This document shows positions 1-9,106 of a stretch of 64,000 nt of DNA, piece by piece. Positions within the stretch are counted from its first letter, which is position 1. Every line of letters starts with the position of its first letter. The DNA is from Nocardia aurea (GTDB lineage: Bacteria > Actinomycetota > Actinomycetes > Mycobacteriales > Mycobacteriaceae): contig NZ_QCYJ01000005.1 in NCBI RefSeq assembly GCF_003123685.1, positions 620,001 to 684,000 on the forward strand, written 5' to 3'. Made by a program: the position numbers and the translations under genes. Under the pieces are notes generated by a model. It saw nothing but the letters and a program-made list of their open reading frames with translations, made no database searches and was not told the origin of the DNA.

Positions 1-2
1 CG

Positions 3-251
3 CATCGTGGCGGGACCGGTCATCGTCCCCCGACGCGGCGTCCCGATCTCGGCACCGGCATCGCCATCGTCCTCGGTGTCTACTGCACCGGCTGGGCCTG
101 CTGCGCCGAGCACACCAGCCCTTGCACCGGCGAGCGCAAAGATGCCTGGGCCAGCAATTGCGATTGCGGTGAATGCTGTGATTGCAGCAGCTGTTGTGAC
201 TGCGGCGATTGCTGTGATTGCGACGGTTGTGGTTGCTGCTGCGACTGCTGA
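3..251 (+). CDS. C-terminal end of a membrane protein with an extreme cysteine-rich tail (5' truncated)
   Basis: The frame is open from the window edge to a TGA at 249-251, so only the last 82 residues are seen. A hydrophobic stretch (GIAIVLGVYCTGWACC) looks like a transmembrane helix. It is followed by a tail in which about 16 of the last 31 residues are cysteine, in CDC, CCDC and CGCCCDC units spaced by Asp, Gly, Glu and Ser. Such density suggests metal binding or palmitoyl-like or disulfide chemistry, but I recognise no family. The start and the rest of the protein lie outside the window. The other forward frame here is open but gives an Ala/Val-rich low-complexity product and is judged a shadow. 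Confidence 0.6.
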   Translation, partial: HRGGTGHRPPTRRPDLGTGIAIVLGVYCTGWACCAEHTSPCTGERKDAWASNCDCGECCDCSSCCDCGDCCDCDGCGCCCDC

Positions 252-339
252 CCTGGTCGGCGCGGTGCTCGAAGCATCCGGCTCGCCCGGTCGTCGTCGG
301 AGCGCCGAATCGGTGCGCGTATCGATTGCCCGTGAAGAC

Positions 340-377
340 GAGAAGCCCTCGAACCGTTCAGGATTCGAGGGCTTCTC
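340..377. terminator. Bidirectional terminator hairpin
   Basis: A perfect 14-bp stem (arms 340-353 and 364-377, loop 354-363) lies between the stop of the cysteine-rich gene and the stop of the convergent htdX. There is no long T tract, as is usual in high-GC actinobacteria. Confidence 0.8.
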
Positions 378-389
378 GGATGCGGGAGA

Positions 390-1253
390 TCAGCGCAGGG
401 TCGCCGTCAGATGCGGGTACCCCTTCTTCGGATGTTTCAGTGCGAGATCCCAGCCGCCCGCGACCTGGTCCGCGTACATGTTCACCGTCGACGGCAGCAG
501 GATCGGCTTCCCGAATTTCACCGTGTAGGTGGACTTCTCGGGGATCCGGCCCTCGATCGAGCCGAGTATCGCGGCGGCCGACCACATTCCGTGCGCGATC
601 GGCTTCGGGAACCCGAAAGCCTTGGCGCCCAACGCCGAGGTGTGGATCGGATTGTGATCACCGGAGGCCGCGGCGTACCGGTTGATCATCTTCTGATCCA
701 CCCGCAGCGCGCGCAGCGGTGGCGGTGGCACCTCGTCCGGCTTCGGTTCGGGTTTGGGTCCGCCCGACAGCGAGGTCTTCTGCTGGTGCAGGAACGTGGT
801 CACTTGACGCCACACCTGTTCCCGGCCGACCTTCACCTCGGTGATCGCGTCGACCAGCAGGCCCTTGGGGTGTTCGCGCAGATTCTCGATATGGGTTTCG
901 AAATCCAGCGGTTCGGCCACCGAGATCTCGCGTGCGCGCTCGATCGTGTTCTCCGCGTGCACCGCGCCCACCGCGACGAACGGGAAATCGCGAGCGACAA
1001 CCAGTTGCATCGCCAGCGGGAAGCTCAGCACGAACGGGTAGGTCAGCGGAAGCGAATCGCCGAAACGCAGCCCGGTGGCCCGGCAGTACGCGGCCAGATG
1101 GTCCGGGTCGACCCGGAAACCCTCCAGTCGCACCACGCGATCCGGTAGCGACGCGCGGCGCTGGGACAGCAGCGGCACCGCGCCGAGTGCGGCCTTGACG
1201 AAGAGTTTGCTGTTCTTCGGCGGCTCGGTGAGCGAGATCCTCTGCGTCATCAT
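390..1253 (-). CDS. htdX: (R)-3-hydroxyacyl-CoA dehydratase, MaoC/HtdX type
   Basis: This 287-residue double hot-dog protein should hydrate trans-2-enoyl-CoA or dehydrate (R)-3-hydroxyacyl-CoA in fatty acid metabolism. The C-terminal hot-dog carries the hydratase motif GDHNPIH, with the Asp199/His204 catalytic dyad, followed by [11 protein letters not shown]. The N-terminal half is the degenerate hot-dog. The ATG overlaps the fabG4 stop (ATGA arrangement), so the two are translationally coupled. The order fabG4-htdX with divergent fadA2 matches Rv0241c-Rv0242c-Rv0243 of M. tuberculosis, which supports the gene name. Confidence 0.9.
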   Translation of the reverse strand: MMTQRISLTEPPKNSKLFVKAALGAVPLLSQRRASLPDRVVRLEGFRVDPDHLAAYCRATGLRFGDSLPLTYPFVLSFPLAMQLVVARDFPFVAVGAVHAENTIERAREISVAEPLDFETHIENLREHPKGLLVDAITEVKVGREQVWRQVTTFLHQQKTSLSGGPKPEPKPDEVPPPPLRALRVDQKMINRYAAASGDHNPIHTSALGAKAFGFPKPIAHGMWSAAAILGSIEGRIPEKSTYTVKFGKPILLPSTVNMYADQVAGGWDLALKHPKKGYPHLTATLR

Positions 1254-2608
1254 GCCCCGATCAGGCTCTGCCCGCAGACCCGAACGACATTGCCGCTCAC
1301 CGCGTTCGACGCCGGTCCGGCGAAGTAGGCGATGGTCTCGGCGACGTCGACGGTCTGGCCGCCCTGCAACAGCGAGCTCATCAGCCGACCCGCCTCGCGG
1401 GTGGCGAGCGGGATGGCGGCGGTCATCGCGGTCTCGATGAAACCGGGAGCGACGGCGTTGATGGTGATGCCCTTCTCCGCCAGCTTCGGCGCTTCGGCGT
1501 CGACCATGCCGATGACGCCCGCCTTGGACGCGCCGTAGTTGGTCTGGCCGCGATTGCCCGCGATACCCGCGATGGAGGACACGTCGATCACGCGCCCGCC
1601 TTCCTTGAGCACGCCGCGGGCGACCAGGCCTTCGGTGATGCGGTGCGGCGCGGCCAGATTCACGTTGATGACCGAATTCCAGCGGGCCTCGTCCATATTG
1701 GCCAACAGTTTGTCGCGGGTGATGCCCGCGTTGTGCACGATGATGTCGATGCCGCCGAACCGCTCGGTGGCGAAATCGGCCAGTTTCTCGGCGGCGTCGG
1801 GGGCGGTGACGTCGAGCGCGAGCGCGGTGCCGCCGACCTTGTTCGCCGTCTGCGACAGCGCCTCGCCCGCGGCCGGGATATCGGCGACGATGACGGTGGC
1901 GCCGTCACGGGCGAAAACCTCCGCGATGGTCGCGCCGATACCGCGCGCCGCGCCGGTGACGACGGCGACCTTGCCCGCCAGCGGCTTGTCCCAGTCGGCG
2001 GGGGCGGTGGAATCGGCCGAGCCGACCCGGATCACCTGTCCGTCGACGAACGCCGATTTGGCCGAGAGCAGGAAGCGCAGTGTGGATTCCAGGCCGCTGG
2101 CGTTCGGCGCGGCCTCCGGCGAGAGGTAGACCAGTTGCGCGGTGGAGCCGCGCAGCAGCTCCTTGCCGAGTGAACGGGTGAAACCCTCGAGCGCGCGCTG
2201 GGCGATCTGCTCGTCGACGCTGCCGGTCAGTTCCGGCGTGGTGCCGATGACGAGGACGCGGCCCGACGCGGTCAGGCTGCGCAGAGCGGGCTGGAAGAAT
2301 TCGAAGAGCTGCGAGAGTTCTTCGATCGAGCCGATTCCGGTGGCGTCGAAGACGAGCGCGCCGTGCTTGGCGCCCTGCTCGAGCGAATCGGCGAAGGTGT
2401 AGTCGGACAGGAGCGCGCGCACCGGTTCGGCCACGCGGCCCTTGCCGCCGATCAGTACCGGGCCGGGCAGCGGCGCTTCACCTTTGGCGTAGCGGCGCAG
2501 GTTCTCCGGCTTCGGCAAGCCCAGCTTGCTCGCCAGGAACTGGCCGGGGGCGGAGTGTACGAACGATCCGTAGAGGTTGGGAGCACCCTTACTCTTGCTG
2601 GCTGCCAC
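1250..2608 (-). CDS. fabG4: High-molecular-weight 3-oxoacyl-ACP/CoA reductase FabG4
   Basis: The 452-residue two-domain short-chain dehydrogenase has an N-terminal flavodoxin-like domain (about 1-200) and a C-terminal Rossmann reductase. The reductase carries the glycine motif TGAARGIG and the catalytic Ser-Tyr-Lys set in VSSIAGIAG and TNYGASKAG. It reduces 3-oxoacyl-CoA with NADH; length and sequence match mycobacterial FabG4. I start it at a GTG (2606-2608) preceded by AAAAGGTAGGAAC; reading further upstream adds 22 residues not typical of the family. It is co-transcribed with htdX and transcribed away from fadA2 across a shared control region holding a 9+9 bp dyad. Confidence 0.92.
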   Translation of the reverse strand: MAASKSKGAPNLYGSFVHSAPGQFLASKLGLPKPENLRRYAKGEAPLPGPVLIGGKGRVAEPVRALLSDYTFADSLEQGAKHGALVFDATGIGSIEELSQLFEFFQPALRSLTASGRVLVIGTTPELTGSVDEQIAQRALEGFTRSLGKELLRGSTAQLVYLSPEAAPNASGLESTLRFLLSAKSAFVDGQVIRVGSADSTAPADWDKPLAGKVAVVTGAARGIGATIAEVFARDGATVIVADIPAAGEALSQTANKVGGTALALDVTAPDAAEKLADFATERFGGIDIIVHNAGITRDKLLANMDEARWNSVINVNLAAPHRITEGLVARGVLKEGGRVIDVSSIAGIAGNRGQTNYGASKAGVIGMVDAEAPKLAEKGITINAVAPGFIETAMTAAIPLATREAGRLMSSLLQGGQTVDVAETIAYFAGPASNAVSGNVVRVCGQSLIGA

Positions 2609-2698
2609 TGTTCCTACCTTTTCTGTGTCGTGGTGGTCTCGTGCACTGCATGCCCCAGGCGAACGTGCTGACACGTGCGGGGTACGGTGTCGACAATT

Positions 2699-2718
2699 AA
2701 CTTACTCCAGAGTAAGTT
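2699..2718. promoter_or_regulatory. Operator-like inverted repeat between fabG4 and fadA2
   Basis: The arms AACTTACTC (2699-2707) and GAGTAAGTT (2710-2718) are perfectly complementary around a 2-bp centre, in the divergent promoter region. The half-site TTAC(T/C) recurs upstream of fadE5, of the thiolase operon and of etfD, suggesting a TetR-like regulator shared by beta-oxidation genes. The identity of the regulator is not known from the sequence. Confidence 0.65.
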
Positions 2719-2843
2719 TAAAGTAAACCGATACCGCCGCCTGTCGGGTACGCGCGAGGAATTTCCGCGTCCCGCCCCCGGTGACGGTGTGCAGGCAGCT
2801 GTTCCCAGTGCATATGCCCACCCCACGAGACCTGGAGACTCGA

Positions 2844-4154
2844 GTGACAAGCAAAGCCCGTTCGGCCAAGACCCCGCGGCAGCCGCGCCCGATCGCGATC
2901 GTGGGCGGTAACCGGATTCCGTTCGCCCGTTCCGACAAGGCCTACGCGCACGCCTCCAACCAGGACATGTTCACCGCCGCGCTGGACGGCCTCGTCAGCC
3001 GGTTCAACCTGCAGGGTGAGCGCCTCGGAATGGTCGTCGGCGGCGCGGTGCTCAAGCGGGTGGGCGAGCACAGCCTGATCCGCGAGAGCGTTCTCGGCTC
3101 CACGCTGAGCCCCTACACCCCGGCCCACGATCTACAGCTGGCCTGCGGCACCGGCCTGCAGTCCATCGTCACCGTGGGCGACGCCATAGGGGCTGGTCGG
3201 ATTGATGCCGGAATCGGCGGCGGTACCGACACCACCTCCGACGCGCCGATCGGCGTCAGCGAGGGCATGCGCGAGTGGATGCTCGACGCCAACCGCGCCA
3301 AGTCCAACAAGGACCGGCTCAAGCTCGTCGGCCAGTTGCGGCCCGGCATGCTCGGTATCGAGATCCCACGCAACGCCGAACCGCGCACCGGCCTGTCGAT
3401 GGGCGAGCACGCGGCCATCACCGCCAAGGAATTCGGCATCGCCCGCGAGGCCCAGGACGAACTGGCCTACCTGTCGCACAAGAATATGGCCGCCGCCTAC
3501 GACCGCGGTTTCTTCGACGACCAGATCACCCCGTTCCTCGGCCTGACCCGCGACGACAACCTGCGTCCCGGATCGACCGTCGAGAAGTTGTCCACGCTCA
3601 AGCCGGTCTTCGGCGTCAAGGCGGGCGGCGCGACCATGACCGCGGGCAACTCCACCCCGCTGACCGACGGCGCTTCCGCGGTACTGCTGTCCAGCGACGA
3701 ATGGGCCGCCGAGCGCAAACTGCCGACCCTGGCCTACCTGGTCGATTCCGAGGTCGCCGCGGTCGACTACATCCACGGCCCCGACGGCCTGCTGATGGCT
3801 CCGACCTACGCGGTGCCGCGCATGCTCGCCCGCAACGGCCTGACCCTGCAGGATTTCGACTACTACGAGATCCACGAGGCCTTCGCCTCCGTCGTCCTGG
3901 CCACCCTGCAGGCCTGGGAATCCGACCAGTACTGCAAGGAACGCCTCGGCCTCGACGGTGCCCTCGGCGCGATCGACCGCAGTAAACTCAACGTCAACGG
4001 CTCCTCCCTGGCCGCGGGCCACCCCTTCGCCGCGACCGGCGGCCGCATCGTCGCCTCCACCGCGAAACTGCTCGCCGAAAAGGGTTCGGGCCGCGCCCTC
4101 ATCTCCATCTGCGCCGCGGGCGGCCAGGGCGTCGTCGCCATCCTGGAGCGCTGA
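2844..4154 (+). CDS. fadA2: Acetyl-CoA acyltransferase (thiolase) FadA2
   Basis: This 436-residue thiolase cleaves 3-oxoacyl-CoA, the last step of beta-oxidation. The nucleophilic cysteine is in LACGTGLQS (about residue 101), the HEAFA motif is present, NGSSLAAGHPFAATGG holds the second histidine, and CAAGGQGVV holds the C-terminal cysteine. The start is a GTG preceded by TGGAGACTCGA; an upstream in-frame GTG lacks a comparable ribosome site. It is divergent from fabG4-htdX, as in M. tuberculosis (Rv0243). Confidence 0.93.
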   Translation: MTSKARSAKTPRQPRPIAIVGGNRIPFARSDKAYAHASNQDMFTAALDGLVSRFNLQGERLGMVVGGAVLKRVGEHSLIRESVLGSTLSPYTPAHDLQLACGTGLQSIVTVGDAIGAGRIDAGIGGGTDTTSDAPIGVSEGMREWMLDANRAKSNKDRLKLVGQLRPGMLGIEIPRNAEPRTGLSMGEHAAITAKEFGIAREAQDELAYLSHKNMAAAYDRGFFDDQITPFLGLTRDDNLRPGSTVEKLSTLKPVFGVKAGGATMTAGNSTPLTDGASAVLLSSDEWAAERKLPTLAYLVDSEVAAVDYIHGPDGLLMAPTYAVPRMLARNGLTLQDFDYYEIHEAFASVVLATLQAWESDQYCKERLGLDGALGAIDRSKLNVNGSSLAAGHPFAATGGRIVASTAKLLAEKGSGRALISICAAGGQGVVAILER

Positions 4155-4162
4155 GACAGGAC

Positions 4163-4205
4163 ATGGGCGGCATCCGGTCCTTCCCCGGGATCGGATGCCG
4201 CCCAT
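4163..4205. terminator. Terminator hairpin after fadA2
   Basis: A perfect 14-bp stem, 4163-4176 with 4192-4205, starts 8 nt after the fadA2 stop. The remaining 4206-4442 holds no convincing gene. Confidence 0.75.
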
Positions 4206-4442
4206 CGCTGGATCCGGTCCGGCCGGATCGGTCGACCGCGGCGGAAGCCTTGGTCGGCGCCGAAGCGGACCGGAGCGGGGCCAGCCGGTGAAAAACGTAC
4301 TTCAGTCGGGCTTCCGTGGTGACCGGAACGCGCGGTTTGTTCCGATGAACGCGGCGGACAGGTACGGGCGTTCCGACCGGGGTGGGCTGTCGCCCAGCGC
4401 GCAGGGGATTCGGTCCGGGGGGCGTTTCGGGTGTGGTCCTTA

Positions 4443-5468
4443 CTATTTCGGCAGTTCGTGGTGTCCGCCGAACGCTGCGCGCATGGCGGAGAGCATCTTG
4501 TCCGCGTAGAGCGAATCGCCGCGCGAGGAGAAACGCTGGAACAGCGCGGCCGCGAGGATCGGCGCGGGGACGCCGACGTCGATCGCGGCGTCCAGGGTCC
4601 AGCGTCCCTCGCCGGAATCGGAGACCCGTCCGTCGAACGAGTCCAGGTTCGGGTCGGCGTAGAGCGCGCCCGCGGTGAGGTCGAGCAACCACGAGGCCAC
4701 CACCGAGCCGCGTCGCCACACTTCGGTCACCTCGGGGATGTCGAGGTCGTAGCGGTAGAACTCCGGATGCTCCAGCGGGGTCTCCTCGGCGGAGAACTCC
4801 CCGGCGTGCTCCGCCCCGTAATTCGCCTTGTGCAGGATGTTGAGACCTTCGGCATAGGCCGCCATGGCCCCGTACTCGATGCCGTTGTGCACCATCTTGA
4901 CGAAATGTCCGGCCCCGGCGGGACCGCAGTGCAGATAGCCCTGTTCGGCGGTCGACGGCTCCCCGTCGCGGCCCGGCGTCCGCTCGGCGGTCCCCACGCC
5001 CGGCGCGATGGATTTCAACAGCGGATCGAGGTGTTCGACGGGTCCGCTCTCGCCGCCGATCATCAGGCAGAAGCCGCGTTCCAGCCCGAAAACGCCACCC
5101 GAGGTCCCGATATCCACGTAGTGGATGCCCTTCGGGGAAAGTCGCTCCGCCCGGTGTATGTCCTCGTGATAGCGGCTGTTGCCGCCGTCGATGACGATAT
5201 CGCCCGATTCGAGTAGTTCGCCCAGTTGGTCGATCACCGCGCCGGTGGCTCCCGCCGGGATCATCACCCACACCACCCGGGGAGTTTCCAGCCTCCCGAC
5301 GAAATCGGCCAGATCCGCGGTGCCGTCGAAACTGTCGCCGAGTTCGGAGGTCAACTCGTCGATATTCTCGGTTCTGCGGTCGCAGCCGACGGCCGTATGC
5401 CCGTCCCGGACGATCCTGCGCACGATATTGGCGCCCATTCGGCCGAGGCCGACCATTCCCAGCTGCAT
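4443..5468 (-). CDS. gnd: 6-phosphogluconate dehydrogenase, decarboxylating (short NAD-type)
   Basis: The 341-residue enzyme converts 6-phosphogluconate to ribulose-5-phosphate, CO2 and reduced nucleotide. It shows the N-terminal Rossmann motif GLGRMGANIVRRI, the substrate-site segments DGGNSRY and GTSGGVFG, and KMVHNGIEYG with the catalytic lysine. The length is that of the short family (like M. tuberculosis Gnd2, Rv1122), not the ~480-residue form. The ATG at 5468 places the Rossmann fold directly at the N-terminus; an upstream in-frame ATG would add 18 unrelated residues. Confidence 0.9.
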   Translation of the reverse strand: MQLGMVGLGRMGANIVRRIVRDGHTAVGCDRRTENIDELTSELGDSFDGTADLADFVGRLETPRVVWVMIPAGATGAVIDQLGELLESGDIVIDGGNSRYHEDIHRAERLSPKGIHYVDIGTSGGVFGLERGFCLMIGGESGPVEHLDPLLKSIAPGVGTAERTPGRDGEPSTAEQGYLHCGPAGAGHFVKMVHNGIEYGAMAAYAEGLNILHKANYGAEHAGEFSAEETPLEHPEFYRYDLDIPEVTEVWRRGSVVASWLLDLTAGALYADPNLDSFDGRVSDSGEGRWTLDAAIDVGVPAPILAAALFQRFSSRGDSLYADKMLSAMRAAFGGHHELPK

Positions 5469-5777
5469 ATCCGACCATCTTCCTGGTGTGTGCCGAGCGG
5501 ATGTGGCGAGAGTCATGCTCATTGTCTCGCTCCGATCGCCTCGCCGTCGGCCACGGTGTGTAACGCACTGTGCGCTGCGCCGATAAACAGATCGGCTCCG
5601 CGTAGTTGCCAGACCCCCGACCCGGCAACTGCGCGGGGCTTCTCCACGTTCCCAGGCTGTTGTTTGCTAGAGATTAGCTGAGGGTTCGTGCCGTGCGGAC
5701 GACCACGATAGGGCTCTATCGTTGGGGAGACCCGCACGGTGCGGGTTCCTGTTTACCTTCAGCGGGGAGGACGGTTC
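5469..5777. other. Divergent intergenic region with three small hairpins
   Basis: There is no gene here. Inverted repeats occur at 5604-5630 (AGTTGCC/GGCAACT), 5706-5721 (CGATAG/CTATCG) and 5730-5746 (ACCCGCAC/GTGCGGGT). The last two sit just before the VanW-like gene and could shape its 5' leader. No recognised riboswitch consensus was seen. Confidence 0.4.
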
Positions 5778-7718
5778 GTGACGAGCGAGTCGAGCACCGG
5801 AAGCCACGACCGAGGCCGACGCGACGGCGGCGAAGTCGGGCTACGCCAGCTCCTCGAATCGCATCGGACGGCGGGTGAGCAGGCCCCGGAGTGGACCTCC
5901 GCGCCGACCCAGCCTCTACGTACCCAGCGGCCCGCGCCGCGAAACCATCCCCGCGACGCTCCGCGAGACCCCGTGAGATCCGGCCCTCCCGGCCCGCCGC
6001 CGCGGCGGCCGGGTTCCGGCGACAGACCCGCGGCGAGCCCGTGGTGGCAATCGCCGACGACCAAACGGGTCGGTATCGCGATCGGCGCCGTCCTCGGGCT
6101 CGCCGTCCTCGGCTATATCGCGGACCTGGTGACGACCTCGGGTGAGGTTCCCCGTGGCGTCGTTGTCGCCGGTGTCGACATCGCGGGCATGGATCCCGCC
6201 GCGGCCGACGCCAAACTCCGTGCCGCACTGGGCAACCGGTCCAACGAGGAACTGCCGCTGCGCATCGGTGACGCGGAGTCGAGGATCGTCCCCGCCGCGG
6301 CGGGCCTGCAAGTCGACTGGGATACGACCTGGGATCGCATCGGCGGCCAGCCGTACAACCCGTTCACCCGCCTCGGCTCGATGTTCGGCACCCGCAACGT
6401 GCCCGTCGCCAGCGCCGTGGACGACGCCGCGTTGACCGCGCAGCTCACGTCGTTGCACGAACACGATCGCGCCACGGTCGAGGGCACCATCCGATTCGAG
6501 AACGCCAAACCCGTCGCGATCCCGCCCGTGCCCGGACAGGTGCTCGACACCACCGCGGCACGCACCCTGATCATCGACAAGTGGATCCTCGGCGCCGCGA
6601 TCGACCTGCCGGAGGTGCCCGCGCCGCTGACGGTGCGCCCCGAGGCCGTCGACCAGGCGCTGCGCGATATCGCCGAACCCGCCGTGCGCGCCGAGGTGAG
6701 CTTCGCGGGTAAGGCCGGCGCGGCGAAACTCGATCCGGCGCAGATCGCGAGCGTGATCTCCTTCGCGCCGGACGGACAGGGCGGTCTCGCGCTCAACGTC
6801 GACCAGAACGCCGCGACAGGTTTGCTCGCACCGCAGCTGGCGGCCACCGAAGTGGAACCCAAGGACGCGAGTTTCGCGGTGGCAGGCGGTTCGGCCAGGG
6901 TGGTGCCCGCCGTGACCGGTGACAAGATCAACTGGGCCAAGACCCTCGAGCAGTTGCCCGCCCTCCTGGTGTCGCGGGAGCGCACCGCGCAGGCCGTCTA
7001 CGAGAAGGTCGACCCCGCGCTGACCACCGCCGCCGCGGAAGCGCTCGGCATCGTCGAACCCATGGGCGTCTTCACAACCGGCGGCTTCAGCGGCCCGTCC
7101 GGCGTCAATATCCGCACCGTCGCGCAGAAGGTCAACGGGGCGGTCATCAAACCGGGAGACACGTTCTCCCTCAACGACTTCACCGGTCCGCGCGGTGTCG
7201 CCGAGGGGTATGTCGAATCCGGCATCATCGATCACGGCCGCCCCAGCACCGCCGTCGGCGGCGGTATCAGTCAGTTCGCCACCACCCTCTACAACGCCGC
7301 CTATTTCGCGGGTATGGAGGACGCTGGGCACACCGAACACAGCTATTACATCTCGCGCTACCCCGCCGCCCGCGAAGCGACTGTCTTCGACGGCGCCATC
7401 GACCTCAAATTCCGCAACAACTCCCAGTCGGGCGTTTTTATCGAGACGACCACGACGGCCTCGGAGATCACCGTCCGCCTGTGGGGGACCAAGACGGTCA
7501 ACGTCGAATCCGTCACCGGCGACAAATCCAAACCCACGGAGCCGAATACCGTCACCCTGCCGAAGGGTAAGGACTGCATCGCCTCCGAAGGCGCTCCCGG
7601 ATTCACCATCTCCGACACCCGCATCATCACCGACCGCAAAACCGGTCGCGAGGTTTCCCGCCATACCCGGACGGTGAAGTACGACCCGATTCCGGTGGTG
7701 AAGTGCGAGGAGAAGTGA
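5778..7718 (+). CDS. VanW-family envelope protein with peptidoglycan-binding repeats
   Basis: The 646-residue protein has a charged, Pro/Arg-rich cytoplasmic N-terminus (about 1-95) and one transmembrane helix (GIAIGAVLGLAVLGYIADLV). A large extracytoplasmic part follows, with YoaR/PGBD_4-like putative peptidoglycan-binding segments and a C-terminal VanW domain (from roughly residue 440: FTTGGFSGPSGVNIRTVAQ, GGGISQFATTLYNAAYFAG). VanW proteins are common in actinobacterial walls, but their reaction is unknown. The GTG is chosen because GGGGAGGA lies 6 nt upstream. Confidence 0.85.
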   Translation: MTSESSTGSHDRGRRDGGEVGLRQLLESHRTAGEQAPEWTSAPTQPLRTQRPAPRNHPRDAPRDPVRSGPPGPPPRRPGSGDRPAASPWWQSPTTKRVGIAIGAVLGLAVLGYIADLVTTSGEVPRGVVVAGVDIAGMDPAAADAKLRAALGNRSNEELPLRIGDAESRIVPAAAGLQVDWDTTWDRIGGQPYNPFTRLGSMFGTRNVPVASAVDDAALTAQLTSLHEHDRATVEGTIRFENAKPVAIPPVPGQVLDTTAARTLIIDKWILGAAIDLPEVPAPLTVRPEAVDQALRDIAEPAVRAEVSFAGKAGAAKLDPAQIASVISFAPDGQGGLALNVDQNAATGLLAPQLAATEVEPKDASFAVAGGSARVVPAVTGDKINWAKTLEQLPALLVSRERTAQAVYEKVDPALTTAAAEALGIVEPMGVFTTGGFSGPSGVNIRTVAQKVNGAVIKPGDTFSLNDFTGPRGVAEGYVESGIIDHGRPSTAVGGGISQFATTLYNAAYFAGMEDAGHTEHSYYISRYPAAREATVFDGAIDLKFRNNSQSGVFIETTTTASEITVRLWGTKTVNVESVTGDKSKPTEPNTVTLPKGKDCIASEGAPGFTISDTRIITDRKTGREVSRHTRTVKYDPIPVVKCEEK

Positions 7719-8732
7719 GCTCGAGGCTGTTCTGAGGGAGCGGCGCGCCTTCGGGTCGAAGCGTGACCGCTGGCGCGTCATTCGGCGCGTAGTGCGTCCC
7801 TACCCCTTGATCGACGTCTGTTCCAGCCTCTCCCGCAGCCTCGTACCGGGCTGGAGAGCCGCGGCGTGAGATTCGGGTATCCGAGTGCCGTGATCGGCTG
7901 CTGGCGAGCCGGTGGCCGCACGGATGCCCGAGGCCGCCGGGGGCGTTGCAACGACGCCACCAGAACGTAGCGACACCACCCCCCGAATCATGCGAAGGAC
8001 TGGGCAAGAAGTCATACCGGGCCTGGCGACCGTGGTCCCTGGTTCAAGGACCACGAAAAGGTAACGGGCGGTGGCGATCGGTGCCTCCCTCGCAGTCCTG
8101 CACACCGACCCGGCTCGGCCGGGGATCCGGCCGCCGCGGAGTTCGCGCGTCGGTCGCGCGAATACTCCGTTCCGAACCCGACATATCTTGTGCGCCGATG
8201 AAATGGGCGTGAGCTGCTGTCCGATACTCGCGGTATCGTGAATATATTCCCTCGATTCGGCGCGAATCGGAATGCTTGCGGCCGTGTTACAGATAGTTTC
8301 CGGTGAGGTTTGTCTCATATTTGCTACTGAATTGCCAACCTTTGTTTCGGTGACCATAGAATTATGGGCACGGCCACGCCATCTCTTGTCTCTGCGGTAA
8401 GAAAAATGAGCCCCGCAACCCGATAGTTCTGGGGTGATGCCCAGAGAATTATGGGCATGTTCGAACGGTGTCGAGTCGTTCGATTTACATGAAATCCCTG
8501 GTAGTGCGGGTGAATACCGTGCTTGCGCGGGAACGACGACGCGCGGTCGCATTCCTGAATCCTCGACCTCGCCGACCGCATTCCGAAATATTCGTTAATC
8601 ATCGGCAATATGGATACGGGGGCGGCGGGTGCGGAAACTCTCTGAGGTCGCCGACATCGTGATAGGACTGGATCCGGCCATCAGCCGATCCGCTGATGGC
8701 GTCAGAATTACTCGACAGGAATGAATCAAGCA
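7719..8732. other. 1-kb intergenic region, AT-richer in its second half, with repeated dyads
   Basis: I find no credible gene: the open frames lack ribosome sites and have Arg/Pro-rich shadow composition. A hairpin sits at 8032-8054 (GTGGTCC/GGACCAC). The 8200-8500 part is visibly richer in A and T. It carries a 13-nt direct repeat AGAATTATGGGCA at 8358-8370 and 8445-8457, each part of a dyad (CCAT..ATGG and ATGCCCA..TGGGCAT). This may be regulatory DNA for the following secreted peptide. Confidence 0.4.
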
Positions 8733-8936
8733 ATGAAGAAGCTTTCGATGTTCGTGCTCACCGGTGCCGCGGCTGCGGGAATCGTGCTGTCCGGCGCGGG
8801 TATGGCCGCCGCCGACGAGGGAACGACCCCGCCGCCCGCCGCGGGCACCGGCTCCTCGGAGCAGCTGGCCAAGATTCTGCAGGGCCTCTCGTCGGGTTCG
8901 TCGAAGCCGGGTCAGACCCCCGCCCCGACCGAGTAA
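8733..8936 (+). CDS. Small secreted Pro/Ser/Thr-rich peptide
   Basis: The 67-residue product has a clear Sec signal peptide (MKKLSMF, then a hydrophobic Ala/Gly-rich core ending GMAAA). The mature part is only about 40 residues: acidic start, PPPAAGTGSS, SEQLAKILQGL, and a Pro-rich end. No family is recognised. A second in-frame ATG at 8721 directly abuts an AGGA, so the later ATG (12 nt from AGGA) is used. Two hairpins follow the stop. Small exported peptides like this are common in nocardiae. Confidence 0.65.
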   Translation: MKKLSMFVLTGAAAAGIVLSGAGMAAADEGTTPPPAAGTGSSEQLAKILQGLSSGSSKPGQTPAPTE

Positions 8937-8946
8937 CAACGATGCG

Positions 8947-8977
8947 CCCCACCGCGGCAGGCGCCGTCGCGGTGGGG
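8947..8977 (+). terminator. Terminator hairpin of the small secreted peptide gene
   Basis: A 10-bp stem CCCCACCGCG/CGCGGTGGGG begins 10 nt after the stop codon. Confidence 0.75.
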
Positions 8978-9063
8978 TCATCGGTTTCGCATTCGAATCA
9001 TCGAAGAAGTTCCGCTCGCCGGCACAGTTGTCGTCGGCACCGCGCTGACATCGTGACGAAATG

Positions 9064-9093
9064 GAAACGGCCCGGAGCGATCCGGGCCGTTTC
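9064..9093. terminator. Bidirectional terminator between convergent genes
   Basis: A 12-bp stem GAAACGGCCCGG/CCGGGCCGTTTC with a 6-nt loop lies just beyond the stop of the leftward DUF4185 gene and ends with TTTC on both strands. Confidence 0.8.
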
Positions 9094-9106
9094 GTCGTAT
9101 CCGGTA

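Noticed and set aside
80..277. Gln/Ser-rich reading on the minus strand (QSQQS repeats)
   Set aside because: It is the complement of the cysteine codon repeats (TGC/TGT) of the plus-strand protein, whose frame continues from the window edge and ends with a transmembrane-plus-Cys layout.
8032..8054. Hairpin with a GGTTCAA loop resembling a tRNA T-arm
   Set aside because: Stem and loop lengths are wrong and no acceptor, D or anticodon arms can be drawn around it.
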